The notes beneath the pieces are model-generated. The model was not told where the DNA came from. It did no database searches and saw nothing but the letters and a program-made list of their open reading frames with translations. From Edwardsiella ictaluri ATCC 33202 (GTDB lineage Bacteria > Pseudomonadota > Gammaproteobacteria > Enterobacterales > Enterobacteriaceae), in NCBI RefSeq assembly GCF_000264785.1, contig NZ_AFJI01000062.1, forward strand, positions 1 to 64,000: DNA of 64,000 nt, given 5' to 3'. A program made the position numbers and the translations under genes. Below are positions 9,711 to 22,277 of the stretch, piece by piece. The stretch's first letter is position 1. Each line of letters begins with the position of its first letter.

Positions 9711-11333
9711 TCACCAGTTTTTGCGGCCAAAGCCGGAGGTAATCGGATAACGGCGATCTTTACCAAAGTTACGCGCCGTAATGCGCGGCCCCACGGCGGC
9801 CTGACGGCGCTTGTATTCGTTGATATCCACCAGACGGATCACCTTGCGTACCACAGCCTCATCGAAGCCGTCGGCCACCAGCTGCGCTACCGACCTGTCC
9901 TGTTCGACGTAACCCTGCAGGATAGCATCCAGAATATCATAGGGCGGCAGGCTATCCTGATCGATCTGATCCGGTGCCAGCTCGGCGGAGGGTGGCCTGT
10001 CGATAACCCGCTGTGGGATCACCGGCGTCAGGGTATTGCGGTAGCGGGCCAGCTGGAATACCAGCGTCTTCGGCACATCCTTCAGCACGTCAAAACCACC
10101 GGCCATATCGCCGTACAGCGTAGCATAGCCGACCGCCATTTCACTCTTGTTGCCGGTGGTCAGCACCAGACGACGGCGCTTGTTCGACAGCGCCATCAAC
10201 ACCACCCCGCGGCAGCGCGCCTGGAGGTTCTCCTCCGTCGTATCGCGTTCGGTACCGGCGAACATCGGCGCCAGCTGCCCCATAAAAGCATCGAACATCG
10301 GCTCGATGGAGAGGATGTCAAACTCGACCCCCATCGTCAGCGCCTGCTCCCGGGCGTCGGCGACACTGATGTCGGCCGTGTAGCGGAACGGCATCATCAC
10401 CGCCTGCACCCGCTCTTTGCCCAGCGCATCCACCGCGATGGCCAGCGTCAACGCGGAGTCGATCCCGCCTGACAACCCCAGCACCGCGCCCTGAAAACCG
10501 TTCTTACCGACGTAGTCGCGCACCGCCAGTACCAGCGCCTGATAGATCTGCGCCAGCGGCGGCAGTTCAGCCGCCGGCGAGGTCATTGGCAGCAGGCGTC
10601 CATCGTCCAGGCGAACCTGGGTCACCTGCTCGCTGAAGGCAGCCAGACGGTGCGTCAGCACGCCGCTGGCATCAAAGGCCTTGGAGCAACCGTCGAACAC
10701 CAGCTCATCCTGCCCGCCCACCTGGTTGAGGTACAGCAGCGGCAAGCCGGTCCGGCGACAGTGATCCGCCAGCAGGGTATTGCGCATGTAAGGCTTTTCG
10801 CGGTTATACGGCGAGGCGTTGATGGTCAGCAGCACCTCAGCCCCGGCGGCGGCCAGCGCATCGACCGGCGCATCAAACCACACGTCCTCACAGATCAGCA
10901 GCCCCAGGCGGTAGCCTTTCAGGGTGACGGTGCATGGGGTATCCCCGGCGCTAAAGTAGCGTTTCTCATCGAACACGCCATAGTTGGGCAGACGCTGCTT
11001 GTAGTAACGGGCCAGCAGACGTCCTTCGGCAAACACCGACAGGGCGTTATACAGGCAATCGCCGTCGCGCCAAGGGTGGCCCACGATCACGGCGATCCCG
11101 GTGGAGGCCTGCTGCAGACGCGCGAGCTGACTCTGGCAGCGCTGATGAAAATCGTCGCGATACAGCAGATCCTCCGGCGGGTAACCGCAGAGCGCCAGCT
11201 CAGAGAACATCACGGCATCGGCACCCGCCTGTTGCTGCTGCGCCAGAGTGGCCAGCATACGCTCGGCGTTGCCTTCGATATCACCGACCAGCAGATTCAG
11301 CTGGGCCAGTGCGATGGAGAGGGTTCGACTCAT
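9711..11333 (-). CDS. nadE: glutamine-dependent NAD+ synthetase
   Basis: A two-domain cytoplasmic enzyme of 540 residues making NAD+ from deamido-NAD+, ATP and glutamine. The N-terminal nitrilase-type glutaminase has the Glu-Lys-Cys triad, with the Cys in LLICEDVWF near residue 149 and the Glu in SELALCGYPPEDL. The C-terminal synthetase has the P-loop VLGLSGGIDSALTL (about 284-297) and TTGNKSEMAVGY. E. coli NadE is the short ammonia-dependent form (about 275 residues), so this is the other architecture. Position between glrR and glnB makes co-transcription with glnB likely and places glutamine-using NAD synthesis beside the nitrogen sensor. Confidence 0.93.
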   Translation of the reverse strand: MSRTLSIALAQLNLLVGDIEGNAERMLATLAQQQQAGADAVMFSELALCGYPPEDLLYRDDFHQRCQSQLARLQQASTGIAVIVGHPWRDGDCLYNALSVFAEGRLLARYYKQRLPNYGVFDEKRYFSAGDTPCTVTLKGYRLGLLICEDVWFDAPVDALAAAGAEVLLTINASPYNREKPYMRNTLLADHCRRTGLPLLYLNQVGGQDELVFDGCSKAFDASGVLTHRLAAFSEQVTQVRLDDGRLLPMTSPAAELPPLAQIYQALVLAVRDYVGKNGFQGAVLGLSGGIDSALTLAIAVDALGKERVQAVMMPFRYTADISVADAREQALTMGVEFDILSIEPMFDAFMGQLAPMFAGTERDTTEENLQARCRGVVLMALSNKRRRLVLTTGNKSEMAVGYATLYGDMAGGFDVLKDVPKTLVFQLARYRNTLTPVIPQRVIDRPPSAELAPDQIDQDSLPPYDILDAILQGYVEQDRSVAQLVADGFDEAVVRKVIRLVDINEYKRRQAAVGPRITARNFGKDRRYPITSGFGRKNW

Positions 11334-11483
11334 AAATACTCACTGTCCGATATGCCGCTGGGCGCCGCACGCGGCATACCGCAGCCTGACTGATAAAAAT
11401 CCGCAGGGAGTGTAAATCATTCCGGCGACTTTGTTTAGCGGCAGCGGCGGGCTATCCCCGCCACATGAGAAAAAATCAGAAGA

Positions 11484-12824
<1,341 letters not shown>

Positions 12825-12827
12825 CCG

Positions 12828-13550
12828 TTAGGGCTCCTTGCTCGCGTCACTGCCTGCCGGTGCCGGGAGACTCTTGGCCTCCGGTACCATCTGCTTGCGC
12901 GATGACAGCTGGCGTTCAATATCAGTGAGGTTTTCCAGCTTACGCTGCGTCTCATCCAGACGCGCCTGCAGCAGCTGCCGCTCATCGCGCAGGCTCTCCA
13001 GCTGTGTCTCGCTGGCGGAAAGCAGCCGCTGATAGCGGGCCCGCTCCTCCTGCAGGGTGATCGCCAACGTCTGCTGGGCGCGCCACAGCTGCACCAGGGG
13101 CTGCAGCGTCGGCGGGATCTGCCCGTCCAGGCTCGCCAGGCGATCGAGGATCTGACGGCGTTCGGCTACGCTAGGATCGGCGCGTCCCACCAACAGGCTC
13201 TGCTTAAGGGCCGCCTGCCAGCTTTCTCCTCCTAACCGATGCGCCTGCGCCCGCGCCTGGGTACGGTTCATGCGCTCTGCGCAGGTCATGGCGCGCAGCC
13301 AGTACAGGCCGTTCCCCATCGTCAGGGGGGACTGCTCCTGCCATAGCGTATCACAGGCGGCATGCTGATAGTCGCGCATCACCGGCGTGCCGGTGCAGGT
13401 CCGCACCCCGGCGGACTCCACGGCGCGATCGCCACCGCGGCTACAACCGCTGAGCAACAGCAGCATCATCAGCCACAGGAGAACAGGTGGTCGCCGCAGC
13501 AAACGACCGCAGATGGGAGGACTCGGAAGGGGTAAGAACCACATACTCAT
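12828..13550 (-). CDS. qseG: outer-membrane lipoprotein QseG (YfhG)
   Basis: A 240-residue predicted lipoprotein: a basic/hydrophobic N-terminus ends in lipobox LLLLSGC near residue 36, and a long coiled-coil-like stretch covers about residues 150-215 (QLESLRDERQLLQARLDET, then LENLTDIERQLSSRKQ, as in E. coli). QseG interacts with the sensor kinase GlrK (QseE) and stimulates it. Sequence identity is lower than for its neighbours, typical of this gene. It sits 8 bp after glrK and 3 bp before glrR, consistent with translational coupling. Confidence 0.88.
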   Translation of the reverse strand: MSMWFLPLPSPPICGRLLRRPPVLLWLMMLLLLSGCSRGGDRAVESAGVRTCTGTPVMRDYQHAACDTLWQEQSPLTMGNGLYWLRAMTCAERMNRTQARAQAHRLGGESWQAALKQSLLVGRADPSVAERRQILDRLASLDGQIPPTLQPLVQLWRAQQTLAITLQEERARYQRLLSASETQLESLRDERQLLQARLDETQRKLENLTDIERQLSSRKQMVPEAKSLPAPAGSDASKEP

Positions 13551-13558
13551 GCTTGCTG

Positions 13559-14974
13559 TTATCTCACTATCGGGAGTTCAAGGCGGAAGCAAACATCGGC
13601 TTCATCGTCGGCGACCAGGCGCAAATCGCCGTGCATCCGGCGCAGCGAATCGCGGGCGATGCTCAGACCGAGACCGCTGCCCTTGACAGCACCTTTGCGC
13701 TGATGACTCCCCTGAAAAAAAGGCTCAAAAATCATCGCGTGCTCATTGGCCGGGATCGGAGTGCCGCTATTGGCGACCTCGATCACCAGACACTCCCCTT
13801 CCCTGCGGGTGCGCAGCCAAATGGTACCGGATTCCGCGCCATAGTGCACCGCATTGGAATAGAGATTCTCCAGCACCCGTTCCAGCAACACCGGCTGCAC
13901 GCGGCAACGGGTCTCCTCCAGCACGTAACACGTCTGGATATTCTTGGCCCGCGCCGGCAGGCAGTGGGCGGTGACCACCCGCTCCAACAGCGCGGCCAGA
14001 TCCAGCTGGGCGGACTCCAGCGGGGCATCGGCCAGGCGGCGGTTATAGTCCAGCAGCTGTTCGATCAGCACCTGCAGGCGACGGCTGCTGTCATCCAGAA
14101 TCGCCACCACCTCGCGCTGATCCGGGCTCAGCGGTCCGGCAACCCCGTCCGCCAACAGTTCGGTGCCCTCCCGCAGGCTGGCCAGCGGGGTCTTCAGCTC
14201 ATGGGAGAGATGGCGCAAAAACTCATGGCGCTGGGACTCCAGCCAAGCCAGCCGATCGCTGAGCCACAGAATGCGCTGCGCCAGCGTACGGATTTCACGC
14301 GGCCCGCGAAAAGGAGGACACGCCTGTAGGCTCAGTCCCTCCCCCAGGCGCCGGATCATGCGCTCTACGCCCTTCACCGGGCCGATGATCATGCGGGTAA
14401 ACAGCGCCACCAGCAGCACACTGACCAGAAACAGCACCAGCGCCTGCCAGCCAAAATAGCGGCCTCGCCCGGCGATCGCCTGCTGCAGCTGCTGACCTCG
14501 GCCAAACAGCACGTTACGGGTCGCCTGCACCATCGCGCCGTTGGCGCGGGAAAACTGAGCCAGCTGACCGTCGGCGATCGCCAGCGGCAGGCTGTTTGCG
14601 CAGCGCGGCGCGACCAGCTGCCGCAGCAGGGCATCCAGCTGCGCGTAGTCGCTGCCGCCGGGCAACAGCGCAGCGTGGCGCTCCAGCAGCTGACGGTACT
14701 GGGCGTGCTGACGCTGATACAGCGCTGCCAGCGTCTCATCCCCCAGCACGCAGTACTGACGATAGCTGCGCTCCATCTCCAGCGCCAGCGCGGCCATCGC
14801 CTCGCTGCGACGGGCATCGCTCAGGGTGGTACGGTTGATATCCGCCGCCTGGGCGCTCAGGTGATTCAGACTCTGATAGGCCTGATAGGCCAGTACCAGC
14901 AGGGGCAGCAGCACCAGCAGAAAGGCCAACAGCACCAGCTGGCGCAGCGAACGGGGAAACAGGGGCCACGGCAT
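13559..14974 (-). CDS. glrK: sensor histidine kinase GlrK (QseE)
   Basis: 471 residues. Two membrane segments (about 12-34 and 175-195) flank a periplasmic domain, followed by HAMP-like linker, dimerisation/phosphoacceptor domain with the H-box FLRHLSHELKTPLASLREG, and a HATPase domain with N-box (ENLYSNAVHYG) and the G-box GSGLGLSIARD. It phosphorylates GlrR and so controls glmY. The ATG at 14974 aligns with the E. coli N-terminus; a TTG at 14998 would add eight residues and is less likely. The first gene of the operon, with the GlmY RNA gene just upstream on the same strand. Confidence 0.93.
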   Translation of the reverse strand: MPWPLFPRSLRQLVLLAFLLVLLPLLVLAYQAYQSLNHLSAQAADINRTTLSDARRSEAMAALALEMERSYRQYCVLGDETLAALYQRQHAQYRQLLERHAALLPGGSDYAQLDALLRQLVAPRCANSLPLAIADGQLAQFSRANGAMVQATRNVLFGRGQQLQQAIAGRGRYFGWQALVLFLVSVLLVALFTRMIIGPVKGVERMIRRLGEGLSLQACPPFRGPREIRTLAQRILWLSDRLAWLESQRHEFLRHLSHELKTPLASLREGTELLADGVAGPLSPDQREVVAILDDSSRRLQVLIEQLLDYNRRLADAPLESAQLDLAALLERVVTAHCLPARAKNIQTCYVLEETRCRVQPVLLERVLENLYSNAVHYGAESGTIWLRTRREGECLVIEVANSGTPIPANEHAMIFEPFFQGSHQRKGAVKGSGLGLSIARDSLRRMHGDLRLVADDEADVCFRLELPIVR

Positions 14975-15036
14975 GACGGCATCACTCCCAAAGGTCAAAG
15001 GGGGTCGCCACAGGCTAACCGAACGGCCATAACGGG

Positions 15037-15290
15037 AAAAGCCCGGCGGCGGGTAACCGGCGGGCCTGATGGCGTGCCGACGGGGCTGCGGCCCCGTCGC
15101 GCGACCTGCGCCTTATCGGCACAGGGCAGAATAGGTGGCGCCTCACTCAACGTGTCGTCCTGTGCCTGATAAAGCGCCGAGGCGGCTGTTATCGATATTT
15201 CCGGACGGTAGGCGCCGTGCTAATGGCGTCATTCGATGTTTTATGGAGCCGGCCGTGATAGGCGCTGACATAAAGGGCCAAATGAGCAAC
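15037..15290 (-). ncRNA. glmY: GlmY small RNA
   Basis: Upstream of glrK and downstream of purL, exactly where E. coli glmY lies. From about 15290 the minus strand resembles the GlmY/GlmZ 5' end (GCTCATTTGG, TTTATGTCAGC, CCATAAAAC), then shows GAATGACGCC and CGTTGAGTGAGG as in GlmZ. Two arms (15108-15125 and 15159-15177) can form a hairpin of about 18 bp with one bulge, compatible with the RapZ-binding stem of this RNA family. GlmY titrates RapZ and so protects GlmZ, which activates glmS. The 3' end is uncertain: a GC-rich stem ending in TTTT near 15037 is used here, but E. coli GlmY is shorter (about 184 nt). Confidence 0.7.
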
Positions 15291-15418
15291 CGAGAATATG
15301 GTTGCATAACTCACTCAAAATAAAAAGTGGTCACAATTAATATTGTGTCATATTAAGAGCAATCCCAGCGCAGCGCCAACGGCATCGCGACGCTTTTTTA
15401 GCGCGCAGGAAACAGAAG

Positions 15419-15440
15419 AAAAAAGCGGCCTGAAGGCCGC
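15419..15440 (-). terminator. rho-independent terminator of purL
   Basis: The stem GCGGCC-TTCA-GGCCGC-type hairpin (15425-15440) is followed on the minus strand by six T residues, about 20 bp after the purL stop codon. Confidence 0.85.
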
Positions 15441-15460
15441 CAGCTATCCCGCCGTGCGGC

Positions 15461-18400
15461 TCAGCCCAGCACGCGCCGCGCATTGCGGAACATGCGCAGC
15501 CACGGGCCATCCTCGCCCCACCCGGCGGGGTGCCAGGAGTTGCTCACCGTACGGAATACCCGCTCCGGGTGTGGCATCATCACCGTCGCCCGCCCACTCC
15601 GGGTGGTCAGCGCGGTGATCCCGTTGGGGGAGCCGTTCGGGTTGGCCGGGTAGCGTTCGGTAACCTGCGCAACGTTGTCGACGTAGCGCAGCGCCACCAG
15701 ATTCTGCTGCTCCAGCGCCGTCAGGTGAGCCTCATCGCGCACCTCGACCCGCCCCTCGCCGTGGGAGACGGCGATCGGCAGGCGCGACCCGGCCATCCCC
15801 TGCAGGAACAGCGACGGGCTGTCGCTGACCTCGACCAGGCTGAAGCGGGCCTCAAAGCGCTCGGACGCGTTGCGGACAAAGCGCGGCCACAGCTCGGCGC
15901 CCGGGATCAGCGAACGCAGGTTAGACATCATCTGGCAGCCGTTACACACCCCCAGCGCCAGCGTATCCGGACGCAGGAAGAAGGCGCCGAACTGGTCGCG
16001 GGCGCGGGCGTTGAACAGAATCGACTTGGCCCAGCCCTCTCCGGCGCCCAGCACGTCGCCGTAAGAGAACCCGCCGCAGGCCACCAGCCCCTGGAATGCC
16101 TCCAGCGTCGTCCGCCCGGAAAGGATATCGCTCATGTGCACATCCTGCGCCTCAAACCCGGCGCGATGGAAGGCGGCGGCCATCTCGACGTGCGAGTTCA
16201 CCCCCTGCTCCCGCAGCACCGCCAGGCGCGGTCGCGCGCCGCGGGCGATGAAGGGCGCCGCAATATCCTCCTGCGGATCGAAGCTCAGGGTCACGTTAAG
16301 GCCGGGATCCTCCTCCACCAGCTTGGCCTGATGCTCCTGATCGGCGCACAGGGGATTATCGCGCAGACGCTGCATCTGCCAGGTAGTTTCTGCCCACCAG
16401 GCGCGCAGCGTAGAGCGCTTCTGGTCATACACCGTCTGTCCACCGCGCTGGATCCGCAGGCGGTCGCCCGGCAGCGCCCGACCTATCTCGTGGCTGACCG
16501 CCGCCAGACCGTGTCCGGCCAGCAGCGCCTGCGCCGCCGCCAGATCGCGGCGCGCCACCTGGATCACCGCCCCCAGTTCCTCGCTGAACAGCGCCGCCAG
16601 TGCGTCGTCGCCCAGCGCGGCGATATCGATATCCAGCGCGCAGTGGCCGGCAAAGGCCATCTCTGCCAGGGTAACCAGCAGCCCGCCGTCGCCGCGATCG
16701 TGGTAGGCCAGCAGCAGCCCCTGCGCCACCAGCGCCTGCATGGCGCTAAAAAAGCCCGCCAGCTGCGCCGTATCACGTACGTCGGCGGGCGTATCCCCCA
16801 GCTGGCGATACACCTGCGCCAGCGCGCTGCCCCCCAGCGCGTTGCGGCCGGCGCCCAGATCGATCAGCAACAGCGCGTTATCCTGCGCGGGCTGCAGCTG
16901 CGGCGTTACCGTACGCCGCACGTCCTCCACCCGGGCGAACGCGGTGATCACCAGCGACAGCGGGGCGGTCATCTCCCGTGTCTGTCCCTCCTGCTGCCAA
17001 CGGGTCTTCATGGACATCGAATCCTTGCCGACCGGGATGGTCAGCCCCAGCGCCGGACACAGCTCCTCACCCACCGCCTTCACCGCCTGATACAGGCCGG
17101 CGTCCTCGCCGGGATGCCCCGCCGCCGCCATCCAGTTGGCGGAGAGCTTGATCCGCTTAATATCGCCAATATGACAGGCCGCCAGGTTGGTCAGCGCCTC
17201 CCCGACCGCCAGACGGGCCGAGGCGGCGAAGTCCAGCAGCGCCACCGGGGCGCGTTCCCCCAGCGACATCGCCTCGCCGTAGTAGCTGTCCAGGCTGGCA
17301 CTGGTCACGGCACAGTCGGCTACCGGAACCTGCCACGGGCCCACCATCTGATCGCGGGTAACCATGCCGGTCACGCTGCGATCGCCGATGGTGATCAGGA
17401 AGGTTTTCTCCGCCACCGCCGGCAGGTGCATCACCCGGTGTACTGCCTCGGCCAGCACGATGCCGCCGCGATCCAGGGCATGCCCCGTGGCCCGCAGGGT
17501 CTCCACCGTACGCGTCATCTTCGGCGTTTTCCCCAGCAGCACGTCAAGGGGCATGTCGATGGGACGGTTGTCAAAGTGCCGATCGCTCAGGGTCAGCTGA
17601 CGCGCCTCTGTCGCCTCGCCGATCACCGCGTAAGGGGCTCGCTCCCGTTCGCAGATGGCGGCAAAGCACGCCAGATCCTGCGGCGCCACCGCCAGGACAT
17701 AGCGCTCCTGTGACTCATTGCACCACAGCGCCAGCGGGCTCATGCCCGCCTCGTCGTTGGGAATGTCGCGCAGCTCAAAACGGCCGCCGCAGCCGCCATC
17801 GTTAACCAGCTCCGGCATGGCATTGGAAAGGCCGCCGGCGCCCACATCGTGGATAAAGCGGATCGGATTGGCATCGCCCAGCTGCCAACAGCGGTCGATG
17901 ACCTCCTGGCAGCGGCGCTCCATCTCCGGGTTATCACGCTGCACCGAGGAAAAATCGAGATCGGCATCGGACTGACCGGAGGTCATCGACGAGGCGGCGC
18001 CGCCCCCCAGGCCGATATTCATCGCCGGACCGCCCAGCACGATCAGGCAGTCACCGGCGGTAATCTCCCCCTTCTGCACGTGCCCGGCGCGAATGTTGCC
18101 GAGGCCGCCTGCCAGCATGATCGGTTTGTGGTAACCGCGCAGCTCCGTACCGTTATGGCTGTCGACCCGCTCCTCATAGGTGCGGAAGTAACCCAGCAGC
18201 GCCGGACGCCCAAACTCATTGTTAAACGCCGCGCCACCCAGCGGTCCGTCGGTCATGATATTCAGCGCGCTGACGATGCGCGCCGGACGGCCAAAGTCCT
18301 GCTCCCAGGGCTGCTCAAAGCCCGGGATACGCAGGTTGGAGACGGAGAAGCCGACCAGCGCCGCCTTCGGCTTGGCGCCGCGCCCCGTCGCCCCCTCGTC

Positions 18401-19348
18401 GCGGATCTCCCCGCCGGAGCCGGTCGCTGCCCCCGGCCAGGGCGAGATCGCCGTCGGGTGGTTGTGGGTCTCCACCTTCATCAGGATGTGCGTCGGCTCC
18501 TGATGGAAGTCATAGCAACCGCTGTCGGCGTCGGCAAAGAAGCGCCCCACCGCAGAGCCTTCCATGACCGCCGCGTTGTCCTTATAGGCGGACAGGACAT
18601 GCTCAGGCGTCTGCCGGTAGGTGTTTTTAATCATCTGGAACAGCGATTTCTCCTGCAGCTGCCCGTCGATAATCCAGTCGGCATTAAAAATCTTGTGACG
18701 ACAATGCTCCGAGTTGGCCTGTGCGAACATATACAGCTCGACATCGCTCGGGTTACGCGCCAGGCGGACAAAGGCGTTGATCAGGTAGTCCATCTCATCC
18801 TGCGCCAGCGCCAGCCCCAGGCGCTGGTTGGCCTCCTCCAGCGCGGCCCATCCCCCACCAAGGATATCCACAGACTGCACCGGCTGCGGCGTATGCTGCT
18901 CAAACAGCTGCCCGGCGTGCTCCAGCTCAGTGAAGACCCGCTCCATCATGCGATCGTGCAGCAGATCGCACAGCGTCTGCCACTGCACCTGATCCAGCGT
19001 CTCACCCTCAATGTAGTAAGCCAGACCGCGCTCCAGCCTGCGGATCTGCACCAGTCCGCAGTGACGGGCGATATCCGTCGCCTTGGATGACCAGGGGGAG
19101 ATCGTGCCCGGGCGCGGCGTGACCAGCAGCAGCCGTCCTGACTGCGGGCGGGCCGCCTGCGATGGCCCATAGGTCAGCAGCTGGCACAGCGTATCGCGCG
19201 CCACCGGATCCAACGGCACGCTGACGTCGGCAAAGTGAATGTACTCGGCGTAAATCGCGTCGATAAGCAGGGACGCGTCGCGGCAGGCAGACAGCAGCTG
19301 ATTAACACGAAAGGGCGATAAAGCGGGAGAGCCGCGCAGAATTTCCAT
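15461..19348 (-). CDS. purL: phosphoribosylformylglycinamidine synthase
   Basis: 1295 residues, the same length as E. coli PurL. It catalyses FGAR + glutamine + ATP to FGAM, step four of de novo purine synthesis. The large single-chain form has an N-terminal PurS-like domain, two AIRS-related synthase halves ([20 protein letters not shown] near residue 290; [18 protein letters not shown]) and a C-terminal class I glutaminase ([19 protein letters not shown], nucleophile in [12 protein letters not shown], catalytic HPERVFR near the end). A PurR box overlaps its promoter and a strong terminator follows. Monocistronic by layout. Confidence 0.97.
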   Translation of the reverse strand: MEILRGSPALSPFRVNQLLSACRDASLLIDAIYAEYIHFADVSVPLDPVARDTLCQLLTYGPSQAARPQSGRLLLVTPRPGTISPWSSKATDIARHCGLVQIRRLERGLAYYIEGETLDQVQWQTLCDLLHDRMMERVFTELEHAGQLFEQHTPQPVQSVDILGGGWAALEEANQRLGLALAQDEMDYLINAFVRLARNPSDVELYMFAQANSEHCRHKIFNADWIIDGQLQEKSLFQMIKNTYRQTPEHVLSAYKDNAAVMEGSAVGRFFADADSGCYDFHQEPTHILMKVETHNHPTAISPWPGAATGSGGEIRDEGATGRGAKPKAALVGFSVSNLRIPGFEQPWEQDFGRPARIVSALNIMTDGPLGGAAFNNEFGRPALLGYFRTYEERVDSHNGTELRGYHKPIMLAGGLGNIRAGHVQKGEITAGDCLIVLGGPAMNIGLGGGAASSMTSGQSDADLDFSSVQRDNPEMERRCQEVIDRCWQLGDANPIRFIHDVGAGGLSNAMPELVNDGGCGGRFELRDIPNDEAGMSPLALWCNESQERYVLAVAPQDLACFAAICERERAPYAVIGEATEARQLTLSDRHFDNRPIDMPLDVLLGKTPKMTRTVETLRATGHALDRGGIVLAEAVHRVMHLPAVAEKTFLITIGDRSVTGMVTRDQMVGPWQVPVADCAVTSASLDSYYGEAMSLGERAPVALLDFAASARLAVGEALTNLAACHIGDIKRIKLSANWMAAAGHPGEDAGLYQAVKAVGEELCPALGLTIPVGKDSMSMKTRWQQEGQTREMTAPLSLVITAFARVEDVRRTVTPQLQPAQDNALLLIDLGAGRNALGGSALAQVYRQLGDTPADVRDTAQLAGFFSAMQALVAQGLLLAYHDRGDGGLLVTLAEMAFAGHCALDIDIAALGDDALAALFSEELGAVIQVARRDLAAAQALLAGHGLAAVSHEIGRALPGDRLRIQRGGQTVYDQKRSTLRAWWAETTWQMQRLRDNPLCADQEHQAKLVEEDPGLNVTLSFDPQEDIAAPFIARGARPRLAVLREQGVNSHVEMAAAFHRAGFEAQDVHMSDILSGRTTLEAFQGLVACGGFSYGDVLGAGEGWAKSILFNARARDQFGAFFLRPDTLALGVCNGCQMMSNLRSLIPGAELWPRFVRNASERFEARFSLVEVSDSPSLFLQGMAGSRLPIAVSHGEGRVEVRDEAHLTALEQQNLVALRYVDNVAQVTERYPANPNGSPNGITALTTRSGRATVMMPHPERVFRTVSNSWHPAGWGEDGPWLRMFRNARRVLG

Positions 19349-19425
19349 GATGATTTGATTCTCTCGTCTGCGAGGAAGCTGTTTACAGCCGCCTCAATGG
19401 GCGAAACAGGGGGAAACCGGACGCC

Positions 19426-19464
19426 ATTATAGTGAATCTCCCGCGCCGACGAAACCGTTTGCGT
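19426..19464 (-). promoter_or_regulatory. purL promoter with PurR operator
   Basis: On the minus strand a perfect -10, TATAAT, lies at 19426-19431. Seventeen nt upstream is TTTCGT at the -35 position. That -35 is part of ACGCAAACGGTTTCGT (19449-19464), an excellent match to the PurR consensus ACGCAAACGNTTNCGT. Repression by PurR with hypoxanthine or guanine is therefore expected, as known for purL in E. coli. The poor -35 is fully covered by the operator. Confidence 0.85.
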
Positions 19465-19631
19465 AGCCTTTCTTGTAAAGAGCGCAGTGGGCTGGTTTAT
19501 TGATCAATAATGCGGTTAAAGTTGCACGCTGGCGTTTTGTTAAGCAAAATGCGCCTGCATGATTGGCTTGACCTTTATTCCACTTTTAACACCAGCAACC
19601 GCATCCCGCTAGACCGTCATGGGATAACTAT

Positions 19632-21056
19632 TTGAAACGTATAAAATATAATTATTACCTTATCGGTATTGTCTCTGCGCTTTTAGCGCTGGCGCTGTGG
19701 CCCAATATTCCGTGGCGCAGCGGTAATGAAAACCAGCTACAACAGATCCTCGACCGGGGGGAGCTGCGCGTCAGCACCATCGTCTCGCCACTCACCTATC
19801 AGCGTGAGGGCAATGCGATCTCCGGCCTGGACTATGAGCTGGCCAAGCGCTTCGCCGACTATCTGGGCGTGAAGCTGCACGTCACTGTACGCCCCACATT
19901 ACCGGGTCTGTTTGACGATCTGGATGGACAGAATGCCGATATGATTGCAGCCGGACTGCTGTACAACAGCGCGCGGCTGCACCGCTATCGCACCGGGCCG
20001 ACCTATTACTCCGTCTCCCAGCAGCTGGTCTACCGCCAGGGCAAGGTGCGCCCGCGTAACCTGGCCGATCTCAGCGGCGCCCTGATGGTGCAGTCCGGAT
20101 CGGCCCATATCACCACCCTGGAGCACTACCGTCAGCAAAAGTACCCTGGCCTGCAGTGGCAGAGCAGCGACAGCCTGTCGGCAACCGAGCTGCTTAAGCA
20201 GGTCGCCGAAGGCAAGCTGGATTATACGGTGGCGGATTCGATGGCGATCTCCCTGTTTCAGCGCATCCACCCGCAGGTGGCGGTCGCCTTCGATATCAGC
20301 GATGAAGAGCCGGTCATGTGGTATCTCAACCGCAGCGAGGATGACAGCCTGTACGCGGCGATGCTGGACTTCTTTAGCCAGAGCGCTGAAGACGGTACCC
20401 TGGCGCGCCTGGAGGAAAAATATATCGGCCACGTCGGCAGCTTCGACTACGTCGATACCCGTACGTTCCTCTCCGCCATCGATAGCGTGCTGCCGTCGCT
20501 ACAGGACTTTTTTACCCAGCATGCGCGCAAAATGGACTGGCGGCTGCTGGCCGCAATCTCGTATCAGGAGTCGCACTGGAATCCCCAGGCCACATCGCCG
20601 ACCGGCGTACGCGGGCTGATGATGCTGACCCGCGCCACCGCCGAAGGGCTGGGGGTTAAGGATCGCCTCGATCCGGAGGAGAGCATCGCCGGTGGTTCTC
20701 TGTACCTGGAGCGGCTGATGGAGAGGCTGCCGGAGAGCATTCCACAGGATGAGCGGATTTGGTTCGCCCTGGCCGCCTATAATATGGGTTATGGACACAT
20801 GCTGGATGTCCGCCAGCTGACCCGAAAACAGGGGGCAAATCCCGACAGCTGGGCAGATGTCAAACAGCGTCTTCCGCTGCTGAGCCAAAAGAAATACTAC
20901 CAGCGGCTGACCTATGGCTATGCGCGTGGGCATGAAGCCTATCAGTATGTCGAAAACATTCGCCGCTATACCGTCAGCCTGCGCGGCTATCTGCAGGAAA
21001 AGGAGAAGCGAGAGGCGGCAGAGGCGACCCAGCTGGCGCTGCTCGGCCCACGCTGA
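19632..21056 (+). CDS. mltF: membrane-bound lytic murein transglycosylase F
   Basis: 474 residues. An N-terminal membrane anchor (about residues 8-27) precedes a periplasmic solute-binding-like (SBP_bac_3) domain (about 38-270, beginning [13 protein letters not shown]) and a C-terminal lysozyme-like SLT domain with the catalytic Glu in [20 protein letters not shown] near 315. It cleaves murein to 1,6-anhydro-muropeptides, and the regulatory domain responds to muropeptides. The start is TTG, as in E. coli mltF. The protein is shorter at the C-terminus than the E. coli one (518). Divergent from purL, as in E. coli. Confidence 0.95.
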   Translation: MKRIKYNYYLIGIVSALLALALWPNIPWRSGNENQLQQILDRGELRVSTIVSPLTYQREGNAISGLDYELAKRFADYLGVKLHVTVRPTLPGLFDDLDGQNADMIAAGLLYNSARLHRYRTGPTYYSVSQQLVYRQGKVRPRNLADLSGALMVQSGSAHITTLEHYRQQKYPGLQWQSSDSLSATELLKQVAEGKLDYTVADSMAISLFQRIHPQVAVAFDISDEEPVMWYLNRSEDDSLYAAMLDFFSQSAEDGTLARLEEKYIGHVGSFDYVDTRTFLSAIDSVLPSLQDFFTQHARKMDWRLLAAISYQESHWNPQATSPTGVRGLMMLTRATAEGLGVKDRLDPEESIAGGSLYLERLMERLPESIPQDERIWFALAAYNMGYGHMLDVRQLTRKQGANPDSWADVKQRLPLLSQKKYYQRLTYGYARGHEAYQYVENIRRYTVSLRGYLQEKEKREAAEATQLALLGPR

Positions 21057-21078
21057 GCCGCGCCGTCCGATCAGCGCC

Positions 21079-21594
<516 letters not shown>

Positions 21595-21788
21595 TTACCC
21601 CTTTCTGTTTCCGGCGCGCATTATACACAGCCCCTGCGCACCCGCCGCGTCTAATTGGCGCTATTGCCCCATTTCTCCACGCGGAAGCGGACAGCTGCCG
21701 CGGCGCAGGCGTATGATACGCCGGCACCTGCCCACCGTATCAAGGAGGGAAAAAGGGCATAGCCTAATTATTCTCAGGAGATATCTGG

Positions 21789-22127
21789 ATGTTTGCACAA
21801 ATTCGGCGCATGAAACAGGGCCTGATGATGGCAGGCCTGCTGGCGACATCCGCCCCGTTGTGGGCGGCAGAGTACTGGATCGATGTCCGTGTACCGGAGC
21901 AATACCGGCAGGAACACGTCAAGGGCGCACACAATATTCCGCTCAAAAACCTGGCGCAGCGCATTGGCACTCTGACCCAGGACAAGAATGACACTCTGCA
22001 CCTCTATTGCAACAGCGGACGCCAGTCAGGCCAGGCGGAAGCGCTGCTGCTGCAGATGGGCTACCGCCACGCCGTCAATGCGGGCGGGCTGGAGCAGGTC
22101 GCCACGCACCAGCAAATGGTAAAATAA
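21789..22127 (+). CDS. pspE: periplasmic rhodanese PspE-like thiosulfate sulfurtransferase
   Basis: 112 residues: a signal peptide ending at LWAA (about residue 27), then a single rhodanese domain. The active-site Cys74 is in LYCNSGRQSGQ, followed by the GGLEQV segment, matching E. coli PspE. It transfers sulfur from thiosulfate to cyanide or thiols in the periplasm. The ATG at 21789 follows AGGAGAT. The psp operon is absent here, so this is a stand-alone gene and its phage-shock control cannot be assumed. Confidence 0.88.
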   Translation: MFAQIRRMKQGLMMAGLLATSAPLWAAEYWIDVRVPEQYRQEHVKGAHNIPLKNLAQRIGTLTQDKNDTLHLYCNSGRQSGQAEALLLQMGYRHAVNAGGLEQVATHQQMVK

Positions 22128-22277
22128 TAACACTCTGCGCGCGGCGGTCTGCAGCCACACTGCAGCCGCATCGGCGGATGCCAACTTATTATTCGTTCAG
22201 TAAAAAATCGCTTTAAAAAAGTATAAAATAGCAGCGATATCGGCTGGTTATGGCAATTTAATACAGGAAAACATTAA

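Noticed and set aside
10650-11393. Long plus-strand frame opposite nadE
   Set aside because: A shadow of the nadE coding strand with no family resemblance.
15325-15352. Dyad GTCACAAT-N-ATTGTGTC upstream of glmY as a GlrR site
   Set aside because: It does not fit the GlrR pattern TGTC-N10-GACA, so no regulator is assigned.
15530-17713. 727-codon open frame on the plus strand
   Set aside because: Antisense of purL. Its composition (Arg/Gln/His-rich) is that of a GC-rich shadow frame and it has no ribosome site.
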